This document shows, piece by piece, positions 43,181-56,100 of a stretch of DNA of 64,000 nt; position 1 is the first letter of the stretch, and the number at the start of each line of letters is the position of its first letter. Origin of the DNA: Coccinella septempunctata (lineage: Eukaryota > Arthropoda > Insecta > Coleoptera > Coccinellidae); assembly GCF_907165205.1 (NCBI RefSeq), contig NC_058196.1, forward strand, positions 6,738,501-6,802,500, written 5' to 3'. The translations under genes were made by a program, and so were the position numbers. The notes beneath the pieces are model-generated. The model saw nothing but the letters and a program-made list of their open reading frames with translations. It was not told the DNA's origin and did no database searches.

Positions 43181-44251
43181 TACAACACCGCATGGAACTT
43201 GATTAAAGAAAGATTCAACAATCAACGTCTTCTGTTTACCAAGCATCTGGCTAACATCTTAAACATCGCAGCATCCAATAATGATTCTTTCTACGGAATG
43301 AAGAAAATTCACGACGTTACAGTTGAAAGTCTTTTGGCAATACAAAATATGAATATCAATGTGAAAGCAGCAGGTCCCATTATAGGACATATTATTCTGA
43401 AAATCTGGATCCTGAATCCAAGAAGCTTTACGAGATAGCACTTGAAGATCCCAAAAAGAGTCAAGATCTGGACTCAATCCTAGCATTCCTTAAGAAGAGG
43501 TTCCAGTTCCTTGAAATATTGAGAGGACAATCCAGGAAAGCCGACGCAAACAGCAACCCTAGTCTTCAGATACAAAAAAAACAATGGTCATACACATCAT
43601 ACCACAGCCAAAGTCCAACCTGCCTAATCTGCTCTGAAGAACCCACCTCGGGGCCTGTAAAAAATTTTTTTTTTTTTTAATCGCAGCCACAATATGCTCC
43701 TTCACAACGACGCAGCAGTTCCTAAAACTAATCCTGCACAAACAAACAGCGAAACTGTTGGAAAGATCAATCAACCAATCTCTGTCCACCTTGGAAGATC
43801 CAATCAAATTAACCACCAAGAAAAAGTAGCCATGCTAGCCACTGCTTATGTGGAAGTACGAACCAATGATGGCCTTGAGAGCACTTATCGATCCGGGCTC
43901 TCACAAATCGTTCATCACGGAATCAGCTGCCCAACTTCTTGGACTGCCTCGATACAAACATCATGTGGAAATAACTGACCTGGGAGTCACGGCAGTAGGA
44001 ACCTCAAAAAGGAAAATTTTCATGCAGCTCAAAACAAGATTCTCAAGCTCCCATGCACACAACGCAGAATTGCTGGTTATGCACAAACTAACAAAAAATA
44101 TACCCAGCATCAAAATCAACGTACAAATACCAGAAGCATGGAACAACCTGATGCTTGCGGATCCAAACTTCAACATAGCTGCTCCAATCGACATTTTAAT
44201 AGGCGTCGATGTATATGGAGAAATTCTTGAAAATGGTCTCAAGAAATCGAC
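43181..44251 (+). pseudogene. BEL2 gag C-terminal part and protease
   Basis: Continues the gag broken at 21077: YNTAWNLIKERFNNQRLLF, NSFY-type NDSFYGMKKIHDVTVESL, LDSILAFLKKRFQFLE, and the start of a Cys motif (CLICSEEP). A poly-T tract at 43664-43678 interrupts the coding. Protease remnants follow in shifting frames: RALIDPGSHKSFITESAAQLLGLP (BEL proteases often have DPGS or DSGS here) and PIDILIGVDVYGEIL. The frame is cut at 44251 by BEL3 and resumes at 61807 with GLILQKTTLGWIISG, which is the expected next block. Confidence 0.85.
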
Positions 44252-44444
44252 TATACGAATTTTTAACAGTTTATAAAGCAAGTAAAATACGATTTTTACA
44301 ATTATTCATTTTTTTGCCTTTTTTGACAATCAATCAGAGAAATTTCAACTATTTTCCCAGACTATTTTTCAAATACATAAAAATATTATTAATATCAAGT
44401 GATCAAATGAACCATAAAAATGCGTCATCGAAATGCCTTCAACA
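44252..44444 (-). repeat. BEL3 3' LTR
   Basis: 193 bp. It differs from the copy at 61609 by roughly a dozen scattered substitutions by eye, clearly more than for gypsy1 or gypsy2, so BEL3 is older. Confidence 0.88.
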
Positions 44445-44491
44445 TTCTTCACCAGACGGAATGAATGATTGTCTTAACCATCAGAATCTTC

Positions 44492-47030
44492 AGGACTATC
44501 AAGTTAGCCCGGAAGTTCTGGCATTTCGAAGAGAAAATTTTTTCAATGAAAATGCTAGCAAAGTGCTGGCGAATGCTGAAGAAAAAACTGAAAAATCTCA
44601 TATAGATTTGGAAAAATTGGAAATTGAATTTTCCGGGCCAACTTATGTGCAGCCCGGAAAACCCAGCAATTTTAATCGATATTTCGAAAATAGTAAATGC
44701 TAGCGAAATGCTGGCGAATGCTGAAGAAAAAACTGAAAAATCTCATATGGATTTGGAAAAATTGAAGTTTAAATTTTCCGGGCCAACTTATGTGCAGCCC
44801 GGAAAACCCAGCATTTTTCATCGATATTTTGAAAATAGTAAATGCTAGCGAGATGCTGGCGAATGCTGAAGAAAAAACTGAAAAATCTTATATAGATTTG
44901 GAAAAATTGAAGTTTAAATTTTTCGGGCAACTTATGTACAGCCCGGAAAACTCAGCATTTTTCATCGATATTTCGGAAATAGTAAATGCTAGCGAAATGC
45001 TGGCGAATGCTGAAAAAAAAACTGAAAAATCTCATATAGATTTGTAAAAATTGGAAATTGAATTTTCCGGTCCAACTTATGTGTAGCACATAAAAGCCAT
45101 CATTTTTCATCGATATTTTGAAAAAATGCAATGCTACAAAGTTCTGTCAAGTGCTGGAGAGAAAACTGAAAAATCTCATATAGGTTTGGAAAAATTGAAA
45201 ATTGAATTTTCTTGGCCCCTTATGTCAAACATGTAAAAGTCAGCAATTTTCATTGATTTCTAGCTATGTCCGGGCGAATGACCAGTACCACTAGAAAAAT
45301 GGGTGATTTAATTTGCCAGGGCACTTCGTTCAAAAAAAAAACCATTTTGATGAACAGCTTTATTGTTCCTACGCAGTAAGACAATCCGTCCTTTACTTAT
45401 TAGTTGGCTGTGACTAAACAAAATGATACATTTTCCTTTTCTTTTTGTTTTCTTTTCCCTTTTTTCGTCTCTTTGTAGATTCATTCCCGGCAACGGGATA
45501 CAGCAATGAATGAATGAATGAATGAATTTAGAATATCGCAGGGATAACTATTTGAATGAGCGGACCTGAATTCTATATAGCACTTCCTGAAACCCTGTCT
45601 TCTCTCTTTTTTAAATCACTTTCGGCATTTTCGTAATAAAAATTGATTTTAGTTGTGGCAACGGCGTTATGACATTAACCACATTTCATGAGTGCCAACC
45701 TTACTCCGATCTAGTTACAAAAACTTGAGAAAATTATTTCATGGCCAACCAAGTGCTAAAATAAATGTGAATGGAGTATACTATATTTAGAAATCATCAT
45801 TGAATATACAATGAAGGTATTTTGCGACAGTCGAAGAAAAAAGAAATTATTATGTCAATGGATAGGAAACCCTTCAGTATTGAAAGCTTATTCTGTGAAC
45901 AAATCTGTCATCACTACACTATTCATGTGGAGACAGGATTTTTTACGGTGGTTGTTCCCTAAGCTCCTGTATCATACGCCCAATGTTATGGTACCCCGTT
46001 ACACTAACCTCTGTTAGAACTCATGCATATGCTATATGATGACTTAAAATGTCTTATTTTGGAGTCAACAGAAACAACATCAATAGCGGAAAAATGTATC
46101 GTTTTGTTTAGTCACGGCCAACTAATAAGTAAAAGACGGATTGTCTTACTGCGTTGGAACAATAAAGCTGTTCATCAAAATGGTTTTTTTTTGAACGAAG
46201 TGCCCTGGCAAATTAAATCACCCATTTTTCTACTGGTACTGGTCATTCGCCCGCACATAGCTAGAAATCAATGAAAATTGCTGACTTTTACATGTTTGAC
46301 ATAAGGAGCCAAGAAAATTCAATTTTCAATTTTTCCTAACCCATATGAGATTTTTCAATTTTCTCCCAGCACTTGACAGAACTTTGTAGCATTGCATTTT
46401 TTCAAAATATCGATGAAAAATGCTGGCTTTCCTGGGCTACACATAAGTTGGACCGGAAAATTCAATTTCCAATTTTTACAATCTATATGAGATTTTTCAG
46501 TTTTTTCTTCAGCATTCGCCAGCATCTCGCTAGCATTTACTATTTTCGAAATATCGATGAAAAATGCTGAGTTTTCCGGGCTGTACATAAGTTGCTCGGA
46601 AAATTTAAACTTTAATTTTTCCAAATCTATATAAGATTTTTCAGTTTTTTCTTCAGCATTCGCCAGCATTTCGCTAGCATTTACTATTTTCAAAATATCG
46701 ATGAAAAATGCTGGGTTTTCCGGGCTGCACATAAGTTGGCCCGGAAAATTTAAACTTCAATTTTTCCAAATCTATATGAGATTTTTCAGTTTTTTCTTCA
46801 GCATTCGCCAGCATTTCGCTAGCATTTACTATTTTCGAAATATCGATGAAAAATGCTGGGTTTTCCGGGCTGCACATAAGTTGGCCCGGAAAATTCAATT
46901 TCCAATTTTTCCAAATCTATATGAGATTTTTCAGTTTTTTCTTCAGCATTCGCCAGCACTTCGCTAGCATTTTCACTGAAAAAATTTTCTCTTCGAAATG
47001 CCAGAACTTCCGGGCTAACTTGATAGACCT
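44492..47030. mobile_element. Foldback element FB2 with ~145-bp subrepeats in its arms and 9-bp target duplication
   Basis: Arms 44492 to about 45435 and about 46085 to 47030 are reverse complements, starting AGGACTATCAAGTTAGCCCGG with one mismatch in the first 20 bases between the two ends. Each arm contains about five tandem units of 143-146 bp (starts near 44559, 44704, 44850, 44993), each with a small CCGGGC...GCCCGG palindrome. A perfect 9-bp duplication AGAATCTTC lies directly outside (44483-44491 and 47031-47039). The roughly 650-bp centre has no recognisable transposase. Structure and duplication length match Drosophila-type foldback elements and also Mutator-type elements. It inserted in the last codons of BEL3 pol. 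Confidence 0.85.
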
Positions 47031-49466
47031 AGAATCTTCTTTGGTGGTCAGGACACAAAGCTTGCTTACTGGCCTAGTGAACTCCTCATTCTTTGTCAAA
47101 ATGGAGACGACTCTTATTATGCCATCTCTACCAGGATGCAGCCTAAAAACTTTTCCTAACATCCAATCGTTTCGTGGTGCCTTTTCATTCACTACCAAAA
47201 CGATATCTCCAACTTTGATGGGTTCAGGTTTGAAGAACCATTTTTCCCTTTTCAGGAGCGTTGGTCTATATTCTAGAATCCAACGTTTCCAGAAGGAATC
47301 TGCAAGAGCTTGAGCAAATCTCCATTGTTTCCTACAGTGAAGATCTCCAGTGAATTCTCCGATATTCTTAACGTTTCCGGGTCTCAATAATAAGAAATGG
47401 TTAGGTGTTATCGAGTCTAGTTCGTCTGAGATCCATTTGCAGGGATAATGAAGGAAATGAAGGAAAATATGGTCGTCTAATTTTGATTGACACAAAGGAA
47501 TTTAATTCATGAATCCATTTCTTCCAAGAATGAAAAAGATCCTCCGGAATTTCTATATCCCATTCTATACCGATTTTCCAGATATTCTGAATCAAAATTC
47601 GAGCTTTCACCATAAAACAACTCAAAAATCCTAAAGGGTCAAAAACGGACATAACCAGCCTTAAAACTTCACGTTTTGTTGGAATCTTTTCCCCATTATA
47701 CAATTCTTCAGGCAATTTTTTAAAATTGAAATTGAAAACAAACTCGTCTGTTTGGGGAGAACAGTTGAGTCCTAAAACGCGTTCTATCTTTTCAGAATCA
47801 AATTCCTTAGAGGAAGAACCAGTTTTCAAATTTTCTGGTATTGTTTCTAAAGCCTTTCGAGAGTTACTTATCCATTTCGTTATTTCGAAACCACCTTTCT
47901 TATGAACTAGAATAACATTTCTCACCAACTGAATTGCTCCATCTTCAGAGTCACAAGAATCCAGATAGTCGTCTACGTAGTGTTGTCGCTTGATAGCTCT
48001 TCCTATGTTTGTGAACTCCTCCTCACATAAATCTGCATTTTTATTTTTTATGAATTGATCCTTAGATGGAGAGGAGATCGCACCAAAAATCATGACATTC
48101 ATCTGATACACCGATGGCTTGCCTACTCGATCACTTCCTCGCCAAAAAAATCATTGACTGCACCTGTCCTCTTGCCGAATGACGACTTGATGGAACATTT
48201 CCGCGATATCAGCACTAAACGCTATTTTTCCTTGTCGAAACCGCCACAGAACTGAAACGACAGATGGAACGAAATCTGGTCCCTGAAAGAGGAAATCGTT
48301 GAGACTGTAACCAAACTTTTAGCTGCAACATCAAGGACAAATCTTATTTTTCCTGGTTTATTTATATTCCAAACCGCAAGATGTGAGAGATACCAGTCCT
48401 TCGGATTTTCTGTCACTTCATGATCCTCTAATTTCTTTGCATAACCTTTGCGTTCATACTCCTCGATTTTGTTTATATATTGTAAAGCGAAGTTTTCGTC
48501 TCTATCCGTCTTTCTTTTCATACATGCTAAGCATTTTAAAGCCATTATTTTACTATCGGGAAAGGTTACATTTTTTGTTTTATATAAATGAAATACTTCA
48601 AACCGAGTTCCATTATAAATCGAAGTATTTTCCATGATTTCCAAAGCTTTTTTGTCATCTAATGAGTAAATATCCCCTGGTTTACTGCCATAATCCTCAT
48701 ATTTAAAACTATTTTTCACTAGGATTTGTAATTCATCACATGAACAACAACCACAGAAGTTGATATTCACGGAGGAATTTTCAGAAATTGGAGATTATTT
48801 TTCAGCAACTGGTCCATGAATTGTTCATCCCAACTTTGATTTTGATAATATAGGCATGTTCAAACGAGGTTGTATAATTTGGCGAGTAATAATTAAACCA
48901 CAATTATCTTGTCCTAATAGAATTCCAAGCTTTGCATTATTTAAGGAATTCAAGACTTCTTGATCTAAGTACGGATATTTTTCCATTAATTCATCTCTGT
49001 CTACGTTCTGCTGGGGCAATTCAAGGTCTTTGACAGTTCTTAAATTCCTTATTTTATAAAAATTTTGTTTCACCATAATTCCTCCGGATATTTCGACAGA
49101 AACTTTGCTCGAATTATCTTCATAATGAGTTACCTGGTTTGTCCACTGAAAGCACACGGGAACTATAGGACCTGACAATTTCAACTCACTGGCTAGCTGT
49201 TCTTCTACCAAAGAGCAGGTTATAAGAAGATCAATATATATAAGATCAAAAAGAGCGAAAGTTGTCACTTCCTTGCTCGGTCCTCGAAGAACAACGGCTG
49301 CTATTCTCAGAAGAACAGACTGCTTCTCTGTTGACAGCTTGCCACAGAAGGATGAATTTTCGTGGGCCAACGTTTCTTCATTCGGAGGTACCGCCAGCTG
49401 AACCAAATGATGATGTTTTCCAGAACATCCGTTTACGCCACATATCATCTTCTTATAACAGCGTTT
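46975..49466 (-). pseudogene. BEL3 protease, RT and integrase C-terminus (internal deletion)
   Basis: Minus strand, in several frames. Protease region: TTFALFDLIYIDLL and LGILLGQDNCGLII (49466-48825). An in-frame TGA then TAA separate it from the RT (48770-48222: YLSHLAVWNINKPGKIRFVLDVAAKS), a frameshift near 48290 follows, then 48111-47401 with NVMIFGAISSP and the catalytic HYVDDYLDS, up to FDPLGFLSCFMVKARI. Near 47480-47495 the sequence jumps straight into the integrase C-terminal part (SDELDSITPNHFLLLRPGN, FWKRWILEYRPTLLKREKW, LGKVFRLHPGRDGIIRVV), so RNase H and the integrase core are deleted. The natural stop lay where FB2 inserted. Confidence 0.85.
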
Positions 49467-49489
49467 ATAACTATGTCCTAAACATAAAC

Positions 49490-50122
49490 CTTGTTTCTGA
49501 TCCAAAAAGCATTTGGCAGGCGTGATCCCTTAACGTGCGCGGCTATATACCGAACTTATGTGCGACCTATTATGGAGTTCGCCGGGCCTGTTTGGAGTCC
49601 GACGTTGTGCCGCGATTCATCACTGCTCGAGGGTCTCCAGCGTCGTGCAACGCGTCTCCCATACGGAATCTCGTGCCCGTCATATAGTGAAAGACTCTCT
49701 ATAATGAACCTACCAACTTTTATGGAGCGGAGGACTCGTGGTGACCTCATCACTACTTATCGAGCGGTAAACGATCTTTTTGGTGTTACTCTGCGCAACC
49801 TCTTCACGTTGAACACGGATGGCCATTTGCGGGGCCATGCTTTCAAGCTCCGCAAAGGAAACTTCAAGACGGTGCAAAGGCAAAACTTTTTGTCAAACCG
49901 GATATTCGATGTGTGGAACGCGTTACCTCCTGTTGTGGTCGAGTCAGTCTCAGTGAACTCATTTAAAAACAATTTTGACAGTTGGCATTTAAGTGATAGG
50001 AACCTTAATTTGTAGTTTTTTTTTTCATATTCTGGTTTTGATTTATTCTGGATTATTTTGTTTTTTTTTCTGTGAGTTAGGCATTGCCTAAACTCTTATC
50101 CCTGTTAATAATAATAATAATA
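49490..50122 (+). mobile_element. 5'-truncated LINE 3' end with (TAA)n tail and long target duplication
   Basis: The coding part (to 50012) is the C-terminal end of a CR1/Jockey-like RT protein: RRDPLTCAAIYRTYVRPIMEFAGPVWSP, LLEGLQRRATRLPYG, NLPTFMERRTRGDLITTYRAVN and FLSNRIFDVWNALPPVVV. A roughly 100-bp 3' UTR ends in TAA repeats at about 50106-50122. A direct repeat of 20-23 bp (core ACTATGTCCTAAACATAAAC) flanks it at 49467-49489 and 50123-50145, the mark of target-primed reverse transcription. It splits the BEL3 gag zinc-knuckle region. The frame is open with no obvious lesion after the truncation point. Confidence 0.88.
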
Positions 50123-50145
50123 ATAACTATGTCCTAAACATAAAC

Positions 50146-50600
50146 AAGAAAAGCATAATTTCAGGTCTGAAGCAGCTTTTCTGCGTGCTACAATTTTTTT
50201 TTCGAGGAATGTTTTACAATTCCCCACATTATGTCCGTGTTCTTTACAGACTGGACATGATTTTTTGTAGAAAATTTGGTCAGACTTATTTTTCAAAGTG
50301 AAAATTGTTTCATTCTTGAAGTTCACCTTGGATTTTGAAATTGGATTAGAAATCGATGAAACTGCTCCTAATTCATCCTCATACCATGCCGCGAAGTCTT
50401 CTAAAGAAGTTGGTAATCCCTCTTTGTCCCTTTGCAACTTGCACTTACCCCAATTGTACTTCTGTATCGGGGCAAGCTTCACTACAATTATTGCCATAAG
50501 TTCTGGATTGAACAAATACAATTTGCAATTAATATTTCTCATAGTCGTAACTAAATTATTAATAGCATTCGAAAATGCAATGCAAACATCTAATTTATCT
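50146..50600 (-). pseudogene. BEL3 gag, C-terminal part with zinc knuckles
   Basis: Frame 50542-50146 and upstream to the gypsy2 boundary: AINNLVTTMRNINCKLYLFNPELMA, LPTSLEDFAAWYEDELGAV, then Cys/His motifs CPVCKEHGHNVGNC and, next to the LINE insertion, CFSCLCLGHSYKRC. The upstream half of gag lies beyond gypsy2 (60564-61490) and joins without loss once gypsy2 and one ATCT are ignored. Confidence 0.82.
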
Positions 50601-51923
50601 TGTAACGTGCGTTTCTCGGAGAAGCCTTAATCTCGAGCGCCAGCTATTCTTTTCAATAGGAAGAATAGCAAACCTACCAGAGTAGCTGCTAGCCAGAGAC
50701 AGAGCTCGGTGTTGTCTAGGGTAGTAGCGACAACGAAGAAGTCAAAATCGAACTATGTAAAAGTTTATTCACAACTTCGGAAACTAATCACATGTACAAG
50801 GGAGATATGTGTGATATAAAATATGAGTGATTCTATCAGTGAAAATACATTCGGGAAATCTTATCCGGTCACGAGCACTTTATGAAATTTATACCGGGTG
50901 TAGTGAAAAATTAACGGTTCAATAAAAATGCGCCAACCAGAACTGACGAATGCTAAGGACTTGCTATACGGTATCGGTGTGTAGTTGTATTTCTCCGGGA
51001 ATGAAACACAATAAGGGCGGGTCGGTTCGTGACTTTTATTCGCTGCCCCAAGGGTTATAGCACACCATGATTGACAGCGAAGAAAATGTCTATTTTTAAC
51101 GCAACTACGGGATTTCACTGATTACGTGCGGTATCTCTTATTCTCTGCCCCAAGGGTTATAGCACACCATGATTGACAGAAAAGAAGAGATTTCGGATCT
51201 AACACTTATGACGCGGAACGCGGACAGGGTAAAGAACGATAAAATACAACAGGAAACGATACAGTACAGCAGTGTCAAAGTTAAAGAAGTAACGGCGTAG
51301 GTCTAACAAAGAAACTGGACGGTACAGACGGGGACCTACCTCCTTTGTTTCAAGCACTCGAAACTCAAAGGATTTAAAAAGAAAACTAAAAAATTAACTC
51401 TAAGCACTGATGCAAATAAGACAAAATGATTATTCTCAACGGCGAAAGTACTACGGAAAATCAACTGAATTTATAATAGAAGTTAGAAACCACGTTAGAA
51501 AGCGAAATAATACTCAAGCGAAAGGAAAGCACTGAAGTAAAATTCAAAAGTCGGCCGAAGAACTGAAGTAACAGTCGAAAAGTCGAAAAGTAAAAAAGTG
51601 ACCGTCGCGGGGGGAAAATTTGCTTTTATAGGCATATCCCCTCTCACGGTAAAAATCTGAAAATTCCAGAATACGACAAGACTGAAAAACGTCGTCAGCT
51701 CCGGTTTATCGCATATCAACAGATGAAAAACGTTGAAATCTTCAGCGGCATGTAAGAAAAACAACATGAAATACAGATAAGCGGTTTTTTACATTTACTC
51801 TGCCTGTCGGAATGAACGTACGGAATATTCGAGAATTAAAATATTTTCAAAGACGGAAATTTAAAACGAAAAAATTCACTAAGATGAACTCCAATTTTCC
51901 TCAGAAAACTGGGGTTCATTACA
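50601..51923 (-). repeat. gypsy2 3' LTR
   Basis: 1,323 bp, TGTAACGTGCG...GGTTCATTACA on the plus strand. Small open frames inside it (for example 50861-51118, 51495-51767) recur in the other LTR and are not genes. It contains two copies of a CTGCCCCAAGGGTTATAGCACACC repeat unit about 110 bp apart. Confidence 0.92.
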
Positions 51924-53187
51924 CCCCCTGCATCTCGGAAGAAATTAACTTACGATGAAATAGTGAGCTTAATTTCACGACTCTATCTACCCCTAGAACC
52001 TTACTTTCGCGCGCGCCACCTATAAATGCACGTGACCAGATCACAAGTACAGATTACAGAGTAGTACCTATTCCTCTCTATGGTTGGCAAGGGTAGTTCC
52101 AATGCGCACGCAGAAATGTCAGCGTCAGTCATTTCGGCGCAGGTCTCCGCCATCTTGTCAAAGAACTTTGTTCAGCGTTCCGTGGATAAATGGTGTATAA
52201 CAGTGGAAAATCCTCCCTCTCTATGTGGAAATTCATCTTCATCGCTGGTCGGAAACGTGCCATGTTTCATCCCTCCGGTGAGTACCTAATTTAACTGTGT
52301 TTGGCGGGTGTTTGAATTCCATCGTGGTTTTGTAGGTTACCCAGGAATCGTGGGAGCTGCAACAGGTGGAAAGCCTCCAACAGATCGACGTGGGGGCTCA
52401 ATGGACCGGTTCACCCCTTTCGACCTGGCCATACGGATGTTGGGACTCTCGGAGCCGACAGGAGACTTGCAGGTGGGTAATTTCTAACAATAAACTCTCC
52501 AATCTTCATCGTTCCTCGTGGTCAACTTTTCTTCTTGGAACGGTTTTCCTCTGTACTCTGCTTTCAGGTAGACGGTGTTTTCTTCAGGTAAACAGTGTTA
52601 AATTGACGGTACAATAATTTCGATTCGGTTCAGGACAGAAATTGGTTAGATCTATTGGATTAATAGACGGATATACTCAGTTGTAATGTGAAACAGTATC
52701 CTTTACTAATATTCCTTACATAAGTAACAGATTTTTCGGACAGTTTTAACAGGTTTGACTTATAATTGCATGTTGAACGGATGAAAATCTGTAGATACGG
52801 TATTTCGGTCAACGGTGGTGCCTGTACGGAATTTGAACGGAATTGTTACGGTGTAGTCGGTTCTAATTATGCTGAATAACGTGCTTCAGATTTACGAGAT
52901 TTCTCCTTGCAGGTGGCCTTGGTTTCTTGGACAGGCACGGAGGGCTAATTCCCTACTGGTTGACATGCGGAACTTGTTTAACTTCTTCCGGGGTGGTTCT
53001 ATCCGCTGATTCTTGGAGATAGATTGTCTGGATGCACTGGTTCTGGTTGATCGAGCAACTACAGTTATTCAGATAAACAGGTAAACGGAAACTAATAATA
53101 TAATCGGTAACGGAAAGAAATAACGGATTTCCTCCTTTTAGAGGTTATTTCTATAGAACGGTTAACGGATCATGACAGTAATATATA
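51924..53187 (-). other. gypsy2 region between pol and 3' LTR, no env recognised
   Basis: About 1.26 kb. No minus-strand open frame of useful length, no signal peptide/transmembrane pattern, so no envelope gene is supported. A C-rich plus-strand run right after the LTR (51924-51929, GGGGG on the coding strand) is the likely polypurine tract. CGGTAAACG/ACGGTA words are frequent, as in the pol coding part. Confidence 0.5.
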
Positions 53188-56100
53188 TTATGCATGAAAT
53201 GGTTTTAGATCTTTAATGTGTATATTAGTGATTTTTCTACCCTCTGTATCTTTCAGGTCGTAGACGACAGGTGAAACAACTTTAACGACGGTAAACGGTC
53301 CGGAAAACTTCGGAGCCAACTTGGCGGCGAAACTGTCAACGGCAGAGGATAAAGGACGGTCCCGGCGTAGAACTTTATCTCCCACATGGTATCGGATTTC
53401 TCTTCGTCGAAGATTGTAGTGGTGAGCCTGTTGCTGGAAAGCACGGTACAGTTTAGTACGGACGAACTCATAAGCCTCCTGGAGATGTTTGATCTGTTGA
53501 GTACGGTAAGTCATGTCTCTATTTTCTTCTTCTGTACGGTTGGATTCTCCGTTCATTCCTTCATTGTGGGGGTTTGTCGAATAAATCGCCCTCGGGACTT
53601 CTAGTTCCCTGCCATAATTTAAAAATGCCGGTGTAAATCCAGTAGACTCCTGTTTAGCGGTGTTGATGGCAAACGTTAACTCTCCTATCTTTTCATCCCA
53701 GGTTCGTTGATCGGCTTCACAAAACTGTGCTATCATGGTCTTCAGGGTACGGTTAGCTCTTTCTACAGGGTTACACTGAGGAGTATACGGTGGTGTGAAA
53801 CGGTGAGCGATGTTCAGCTCTCGGAGACTGTTCTTGAATAGTCTGCTGTCGAATTGTACTCCATTGTCGGATATTACTATTTTTGGGCAACCGTATTTCA
53901 GTATGACTTGTTCGTAGAGGGCCGAATAAACAGTTTTGGCGGTGGCTTTCCGCAACGGACGACACTCTACCCACTTTGTGAACCGGTCTTGCATTACCAC
54001 GATGTAGGAGTTTCCCTTTTTTGACCGTGGCAATGGTCCAACTATATCCGTGGATACTTCTTTGAACGGCGCATCCGCCATTCGGTGTGGTTGCATCTTA
54101 CCAGGGGTTTTCTGTTGCGAAACTTTGTACTTTTGGCACGATGTGCAGTTCCTCACGTATTTCGCAATGTCTCTAAACATCCCTGGCCAGTAATAATTTC
54201 TGGCTATCCGTGCAATCGTCTTAGCAATCCCCATGTGACCTGCTAGTTCTGAGTCGTGGTTTTCCTGCAGTACTCCTGTTCGCTGTTCGGATGGTACACA
54301 GAGTTTCCAGGGTTGGCCGGTTCCATCTTCTGTGAAGTCGGATGAGTCCCAGAAATGTCGCAACAGTTTTCCATTTTCAACGGCGTAGTCAGGAAAATTT
54401 GCTGGGTCTTTTTCCACCTCCTGTAACTTTTTATTGTACCATTTGCACTGAGTTGTTTCGATCTCGGATAAACATACGGAATCTAGGGACGGCAACGGGT
54501 TTCGGGACAGGCTGTCGGCTACTTTGTTCATCGATCCTTTACGGTACTGGACTTCGAAGTCGATTTGCTGAAGGAAAACGGCCCATCGAGCAATTCTTCC
54601 GGACGGTGACTTGATGGAGTTTAGCCATTTCAGACTCATGTGATCGGAAATTACTGTGAAATGGAATCCTTCTAGGTACGGTCGCAGTTTCTCTATGGAA
54701 AATACTATGGCGAGACATTCCTTTTCTGACACTGAGTAATTTTTCTCTGCGGGGTTTAGTGTTCGGCTCACATAGGCGATTACTCTCTCCTCTCCATCGA
54801 TCACTTGTGTTAGGGCACCTCCAAGGCCCATGTCACTGGCGTCGGTTTGCAGAACGAACGGTTGGGTGAAGTCTGGACAAGCCAGTATCGGAGATTCTGT
54901 GAGTTTTTGTTTCAGAAGCTCGAAGGCCTTCTGCTGGTCTTCTCCCCATTTCCAACGGTGTTTCTTCTGCAGTAATCGAGTCAACGGGGAAACTAAATCG
55001 GAGAAGTTCTCTATGAAACGACGGTACCAGCTGGCAACTCCAAGGAATCGACGAAGTTCTCGGACGGTTTTCGGTATTGGCAAAGACACTATTGAAGAAA
55101 CTTTGTCGGGATCGGTACAGATGCCATCGGAGGTGACGACATGTCCAAGGTATTTTAGGGATTTTCGCACAAAGTCACACTTGTCGGGGTTGAGACGAAG
55201 ATTAGCTTCTCTCAACCGTCGGAATACTTCTCTCAAGTTCTCCAGGTGCTCCTCGAAAGTTTCCCCCAGGACAACTATATCGTCCAGGTAAGCGAACGCT
55301 TCCGGTTCCATTTCTGGGCCAATGACGGTGTCTAGGAACCTCTGGAAGGTGGCCGGGCTTGCATGTAAACCGAACGGCATCACGGTGAATTGGAACAGAC
55401 CTCTTCCGGGGACGGTAAATGCAGTAATCGGACGGCTCTCCTTTGCTAATGGTATCTGCCAGTATCCTTGTTTCAGGTCCAGTGTGGAGATGTACTTCGC
55501 TTTTCGGAGTTTGTCCAGAATCCCAGAAATGTACGGCAACGGGTATGCATCTTTCACAGACACTTGGTTAACAGCACGGAAGTCGATGCAGAAACGGTAC
55601 TTTCCGTCTTTCTTCTTGACCAATACAACAGGTGAACTCCACGGTGACTTGGAGGGTTCAATCACTCCCTCAGCCAACATACGGTCCACTTCCTGATTGA
55701 AGATCTCCTGCATTTTCGGATTTAGGGGTCGGTACCGTTGTTTGATCGGTTCGGTGCCCGGTTTCAGTTTGATCTTGTGTTCAATCAGGTCGGTTGTACC
55801 ATACAGGTCTTCGAACTTCTTTAATTCCTCGGTCAGAAATGCCTCCAGTTCTTGTTTCTGAGATTCTGTCAGTTCCAATAGGTGTTCTTCGGCGGTGTGA
55901 ACCTCTGCGGCGGTTTCGACGGGAGCCATCGGCTTCGAGATCAGTCGGCCTTCCAGAAAGCACTCGGCGGTACTAAGATTCACGGAAAACTTGAAAGTCG
56001 ACAGAACATCCATCCCCAGAATAATGTCTACCGGTAAGCTTGGTACTAGTAAGAATTTCAAATCAGGCAGTGTGTAGTCGGAAATTTGCACGGTGGTGGT

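Noticed and set aside
42635..43438. 267-codon ORF across the right Maverick terminus
   Set aside because: It combines terminal-repeat minisatellite and BEL2 gag in a chance open frame.
45811..46017. 68-codon ORF in the FB2 centre as a transposase remnant
   Set aside because: No DDE or zinc motif and no length; composition is that of noncoding DNA.
44492..47030. Helitron or tandem gene family for the 145-bp repeats
   Set aside because: The perfect mirror arrangement with a 9-bp duplication fits a foldback DNA element; small ORFs of the units are out-of-phase products of the repeats.
51924..53187. Envelope gene in gypsy2
   Set aside because: No minus-strand ORF, signal peptide or fusion-type motif is present.
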